The position numbers and the translations under genes are program-made. From NCBI GenBank assembly GCA_031384605.1, contig JANNAT010000142.1, forward strand, positions 14,444 through 78,443: a stretch of DNA of 64,000 nucleotides, written 5' to 3'. This document shows, in pieces, positions 60,756 to 64,000 of this stretch (its first letter is position 1; the number at the start of each line of letters is the position of its first letter). The notes below the pieces were generated by a model. That model did no database searches. It saw only the letters and a list, made by a program, of their open reading frames with translations, and had not been told where the DNA came from. This DNA comes from JANNAT01 sp031384605 (GTDB taxonomy: Bacteria > Pseudomonadota > Alphaproteobacteria > Rhodobacterales > Rhodobacteraceae).

Positions 60756-62030
60756 GTGACAACCGGGTTCATAAGGCAGCAACAAAAAAGCCGCGCGCCA
60801 AGTGCGCTGGTGCCGCGTCCGGTTTTGATCGTTGATGACAGCCGGGCCCAACGCAAAATTCTGGAAATGCAACTGACGCGCTGGGGCTATGATGTTACCG
60901 AAGCGGCGTCGGGCGACGATGCGCTGGCGCTGTGTATGGCCCGCGATTTTGACATTATTTTGTCGGATTGGATGATGCCCGGCATGTCTGGCTTGGATTT
61001 TTGCATCGCTTTTCGGGCGCTTCCGCGGGAAGGCTATGGGTATTTCATTCTGTTAACCTCCAAGTCGGAAAAGGCGGAAATCGCGGATGGGTTGGAAAAC
61101 GGTGCCGATGACTTTCTGACCAAACCCGTCAGCGCGGATGAATTGCGCGCCCGCCTGCGGGCAGGTGAACGCATCTTGGGGATGCAGGATGAGTTGGTCG
61201 AAAAAAACCGGCTGGTTGGGTCTACCCTTGGCGAATTGCAAAAACTGTATGATTCGCTTGACCGTGATCTGATCGAAGCGCGCAAGCTGCAGCAAACCTT
61301 GGTGCGCGACAGGTTTCGCGATTTTGGGGCCGGAACGGCATCGCTTTTGCTGCGGCCATCGGGGCATGTCGGCGGGGATCTGGTTGGCAGCTTTGTGATC
61401 GACGCACACCGAATCGCGGTTTATTCGGTAGATGTGTCGGGTCATGGCGTGGCCTCGGCCATGATGACGGCGCGGCTGGCGGGGCTTTTGTCGGGCGCGT
61501 CGCCGGATCAGAATATTGCCCTGAAGGCCGGGCCAGACGGGGGGCAGGACGCATGGCCGCCGTCAATCGTCGCGGCGCGGTTGAACCGGATGATGCTGGA
61601 AGACCTGCAAGTTGATCAGTATTTCACGATTGGATACGCCGAAATCAATCTTCTGACGGGTCGATGTATCATCGTGCAGGCCGGCCATCCGCACCCCATG
61701 CTGTTGCGCAAGGATGGGGCGATTGAAACCCTGGGCGATGGCGGATTGCCCATCGGTTTGATCGACGGGGCCGTATATGCGCAAACCACGGTGCAGCTTT
61801 ATCCCGGTGACCGCTTGTTTTTGATGTCAGACGGCGTAACCGAATGCCCAAATCCGGATGGTGAAGAATTGGGCACCGACGGGTTACGCGGGCTGTTGTA
61901 TCAAAACGCCATGCTGCCCAGCGCAGATTTACTTGAGGCGTTGGTATGGGATCTGAACACTTATGCCCACGGCGCAGATTTCCCGGATGATGTTTCCGGC
62001 ATTCTGTTTGATTATCGCGGTTTTGCCTGA
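60756..62030 (+). CDS. Response regulator with PP2C (SpoIIE/RsbU-type) phosphatase domain
   Basis: 424 residues. Receiver domain at about 22-140 (IVDDSR, phospho-acceptor D71 in LSDWMMPGM, lysine in LTKPVS), a coiled-coil linker, then a PP2C-type phosphatase with HVGGDLVG, VDVSGHGVASAMM and LMSDGVTE. Such proteins dephosphorylate anti-sigma-factor antagonists in partner switching. GTG start behind GGGGGTG. No anti-sigma or antagonist gene is seen nearby. Confidence 0.92.
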   Translation: MTTGFIRQQQKSRAPSALVPRPVLIVDDSRAQRKILEMQLTRWGYDVTEAASGDDALALCMARDFDIILSDWMMPGMSGLDFCIAFRALPREGYGYFILLTSKSEKAEIADGLENGADDFLTKPVSADELRARLRAGERILGMQDELVEKNRLVGSTLGELQKLYDSLDRDLIEARKLQQTLVRDRFRDFGAGTASLLLRPSGHVGGDLVGSFVIDAHRIAVYSVDVSGHGVASAMMTARLAGLLSGASPDQNIALKAGPDGGQDAWPPSIVAARLNRMMLEDLQVDQYFTIGYAEINLLTGRCIIVQAGHPHPMLLRKDGAIETLGDGGLPIGLIDGAVYAQTTVQLYPGDRLFLMSDGVTECPNPDGEELGTDGLRGLLYQNAMLPSADLLEALVWDLNTYAHGADFPDDVSGILFDYRGFA

Positions 62031-62464
62031 CCCATGGCTTTCGCCAACATTGCCCGGTCACCCGCGTTTCCCAACAGTTTCAAGGCGGCATTTGGGGCCA
62101 TCCAGACCGCCATATGCCCCTGCTCGGTTGGCGGCCCAATCTGCAATACCGGTTTTGCCAGATAGATCGTGCAGATCTTTTCTGCCCAAAGATCGTATTC
62201 CGGCATATAGGTAAATCGCCGAAACGCCCCCAGTCGCCGGATGCCGGATATGTGCCAGCCGGTTTCTTCCATCACCTCACGATGTAAGGCCGCGATAGGA
62301 TGCTCGCCTTTATCAATCCCGCCGCCGGGCAGTTGATATTCCGGCCCGGGGTTTTCCTGATGCGTGGTTAAAATCGCCCCTTTGTCCAACAAAATCGCGT
62401 AGACCCCCGGTCTGCGTCGATACACGCGATCCGCGCGCGGCGGTGTGCCAAAGCGTTTGATCAT
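62012..62464 (-). CDS. Nudix hydrolase
   Basis: 150 residues. The Nudix box GGGIDKGEHPIAALHREVMEET is complete. Substrate unknown. The C-terminus overlaps that of the convergent receiver-PP2C gene by 19 bases. Confidence 0.9.
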   Translation of the reverse strand: MIKRFGTPPRADRVYRRRPGVYAILLDKGAILTTHQENPGPEYQLPGGGIDKGEHPIAALHREVMEETGWHISGIRRLGAFRRFTYMPEYDLWAEKICTIYLAKPVLQIGPPTEQGHMAVWMAPNAALKLLGNAGDRAMLAKAMGQAKPR

Positions 62465-62539
62465 GCCTGCCCTTTGGTCGTCTGGTTGCTCTGCCTATAT
62501 AGGCGCGGTATGCCAAGGTTGGCACGTTTAGGAAACCCT

Positions 62540-63544
62540 ATGATCTCGACACCTCAAATCGCTTGGGACGATACCGTCCTTCCTTTTCAACTGGATCGCA
62601 CCGATGTGCGTGGTCGCGTCGCGCGGCTGGATTCGGCGCTGGATCAGGTGTTGAACCAACACGCCTATCCACCGGTCATCGAAGCACTGGTGGCCGAAGC
62701 TGCAGTTCTTACCGCGCTGATCGGCCAATCCGTAAAGCTGCGGTGGAAGTTGTCGCTGCAGGTTCGCGGAAAAGGTCCGGCGCGCCTGATTGCCACCGAT
62801 TATTATGCCCCGACCGAGGACGGTGGCCCAGCACGGATTCGTGCCTATGCCAGCTATGACACGGATCGGCTTGATCATTCTGCGGCCCCATTCAGCCAGA
62901 TCGGCGAGGGGTATTTTGCCGTGCTGATCGACCAGCGCGAGGGGACAGAACCCTATTCCGGCATCACGCCCCTTGCGGGCGGGTCGCTGTCGTCTTGTGC
63001 CGAGACCTATTTCGCGCAGTCCGAACAACTGCCGACGCGGTTCGCCTTGTCCTTCGGCCAAAGCATTCTGCCCGGAACCGCGCCGGTCTGGCGCGCGGGT
63101 GGCATCATGCTGCAGCACATGCCGGTCGCCAGCGGGGCTGTGGCGGCAGAGGCGGGATCGGGCGAAGGCGGCCTGCTCGGCCACGCCGACATCCTGGGCG
63201 GGGCGCAAAGCGAAAACTGGACGCGGGCGAATGCCCTGCTGGATACGGTCGAGGATATCGAGCTGGTCGGCCCCTCACTGTCGCCGACCGACCTGTTGAT
63301 CCGGCTGTTCCACGAGGAAGGCCCCCGCGTGTTCGACGCCCAGCCGGTGCGGTTCGGCTGTTCGTGTTCCGCCGACAAGGTGCGGCAGTCGCTGTCGATC
63401 TATTCCGCCAAGGATATCAGGCATATGACCACGCCCGAAGGCACGGTGACCGCCGATTGCCAGTTCTGCGGGGCACATTACGTGCTGGATCCCGTGACCG
63501 TGGGGTTCGAGGCCAGGAAGGTCGAGGCGGGCGATGGGGTCTGA
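62540..63544 (+). CDS. hslO: Redox-regulated chaperone Hsp33
   Basis: 334 residues. The zinc/redox switch CSC (RFGCSCSADK) and CQFC are both intact at the C-terminus. Hsp33 prevents aggregation under oxidative stress. AGGA precedes the ATG at 62540. The second half of the gene has markedly higher third-position GC than the first (see findings). Confidence 0.95.
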   Translation: MISTPQIAWDDTVLPFQLDRTDVRGRVARLDSALDQVLNQHAYPPVIEALVAEAAVLTALIGQSVKLRWKLSLQVRGKGPARLIATDYYAPTEDGGPARIRAYASYDTDRLDHSAAPFSQIGEGYFAVLIDQREGTEPYSGITPLAGGSLSSCAETYFAQSEQLPTRFALSFGQSILPGTAPVWRAGGIMLQHMPVASGAVAAEAGSGEGGLLGHADILGGAQSENWTRANALLDTVEDIELVGPSLSPTDLLIRLFHEEGPRVFDAQPVRFGCSCSADKVRQSLSIYSAKDIRHMTTPEGTVTADCQFCGAHYVLDPVTVGFEARKVEAGDGV

Positions 63545-64000
63545 AGGGCTGGCGCGCGCCTTTGACCAAGGCAGCGGCGCATCGTCCGATTTCGACCTGA
63601 ACCCCGGCACGGTGCTGCCCGAGGGCCGCGTGCTGCGCCCCGCCGGGGTACTGGTGGGGGTGCTTGATGGACGGGTGATCCTGACCAAGCGGTCCTCGCA
63701 CCTGAAACACCACCCCGGCCAGATCGCCTTTCCGGGCGGCAAGGTGGACCCCACTGACACCGGCCCCGAAGCCGCCGCCCTGCGCGAGGCGCAGGAGGAA
63801 ATCGGCCTGGACCCAGGCCAGGTGCAGGTGCTGGGCCATCTGCCCCAGCACGAGACGATCACCGGGTTCGCCGTGACCCCCGTGCTGGCCCACATCACCG
63901 GCCCCTTTACCCCGCTGCCCGAGGCGGGCGAGGTGGATGAGGTGTTCACCGTACCGCTGTCCTACCTTGCCGATCCCGCCAACTACCGCATCGAGGGGCG
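63534..64000 (+). CDS. Nudix hydrolase, CoA-pyrophosphatase type, partial
   Basis: 155 codons before the right edge. PGQIAFPGGKVDP followed by REAQEEIGL is the extended Nudix box of the NudL/CoA pyrophosphatase group. The ATG at 63534 overlaps the hslO stop. Codons are almost all GC-ending. The C-terminus lies outside the window. Confidence 0.87.
   Translation, partial: MGSEGLARAFDQGSGASSDFDLNPGTVLPEGRVLRPAGVLVGVLDGRVILTKRSSHLKHHPGQIAFPGGKVDPTDTGPEAAALREAQEEIGLDPGQVQVLGHLPQHETITGFAVTPVLAHITGPFTPLPEAGEVDEVFTVPLSYLADPANYRIEG

Noticed and set aside
1..64000. CRISPR array, insertion sequences or rRNA genes
   Set aside because: No regularly spaced repeats, transposase motifs or rRNA-like sequence were found in the window.

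Overview
This window looks like a chromosomal segment of a Rhodobacterales-type alphaproteobacterium that includes the replication origin. Four things point there: the RegB/SenC/RegA/HvrA redox-regulation cluster next to ahcY, the hemD-mic60-hemY order, the FxsA/SecB/Tim44 neighbourhood, and the maf/hemJ/rho/mnmE/mnmG/rsmG/parA/parB order. No species can be named from the sequence alone.

Layout. (1) Positions 1 to about 6500 are accessory DNA. They hold a partial TIGR04255-family gene, tRNA-Thr(CGT), a small zinc-ribbon protein, a frameshifted small gene, a C5-cytosine DNA methyltransferase followed directly by a GIY-YIG nuclease (a probable type II restriction-modification pair), a gene remnant, a small hypothetical gene, an excisionase-like HTH protein, and a tyrosine integrase wrecked by an internal inversion and two stop codons. 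(2) 6592-13206 is core: hemY, mic60 and hemD leftward, then tsaD, gpsA, a YciI-like gene, an EVE gene and a DUF1761 gene rightward. (3) 13207-14168 is mostly non-coding and rich in hairpins, apart from a DUF2853 gene. (4) 14169-21037 holds ahcY, an HD hydrolase, hvrA, regA, senC, divergent regB and a PAS-domain gene with a perfect CtrA-type box upstream. (5) 21084-29570 is a tightly overlapping run of tsaE, amgK, murU, addB and addA, followed by trxA and its terminator, then hslVU. (6) 31999-39384 holds envelope and housekeeping genes: DUF900 lipoprotein, Smr, mltA, Tim44-like, fxsA, secB, dnaQ, coaE, aroE, maf.

(7) 39385-39803 is the best candidate for oriC. It is a 419-base gap between divergent maf and hemJ with a perfect DnaA box, three near matches and an AT-rich stretch. 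To its right come rho, mnmE, mnmG, rsmG, parA, parB, then hemW, rdgB, rph, hrcA, grpE and mutS. Three perfect 16-bp parS sites lie here, each built into a gene: at the mnmG start codon, inside rsmG, and over the rdgB stop codon. (8) 54395-64000 holds exported msrA, a class IV aminotransferase overlapping a sulfotransferase-like gene, a secreted low-complexity protein, argG, ilvA, an Hpt protein divergent from a receiver-PP2C phosphatase, a Nudix gene, hslO and a partial CoA-pyrophosphatase-type Nudix gene. Third-position GC rises clearly part-way through hslO.

The most unusual content is the accessory region, above all the methyltransferase/GIY-YIG pair and the inverted integrase. I found no wholly new multi-gene system that I could defend. 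The restriction-modification pair is the strongest candidate for something uncharacterised, because its specificity cannot be read from the sequence.
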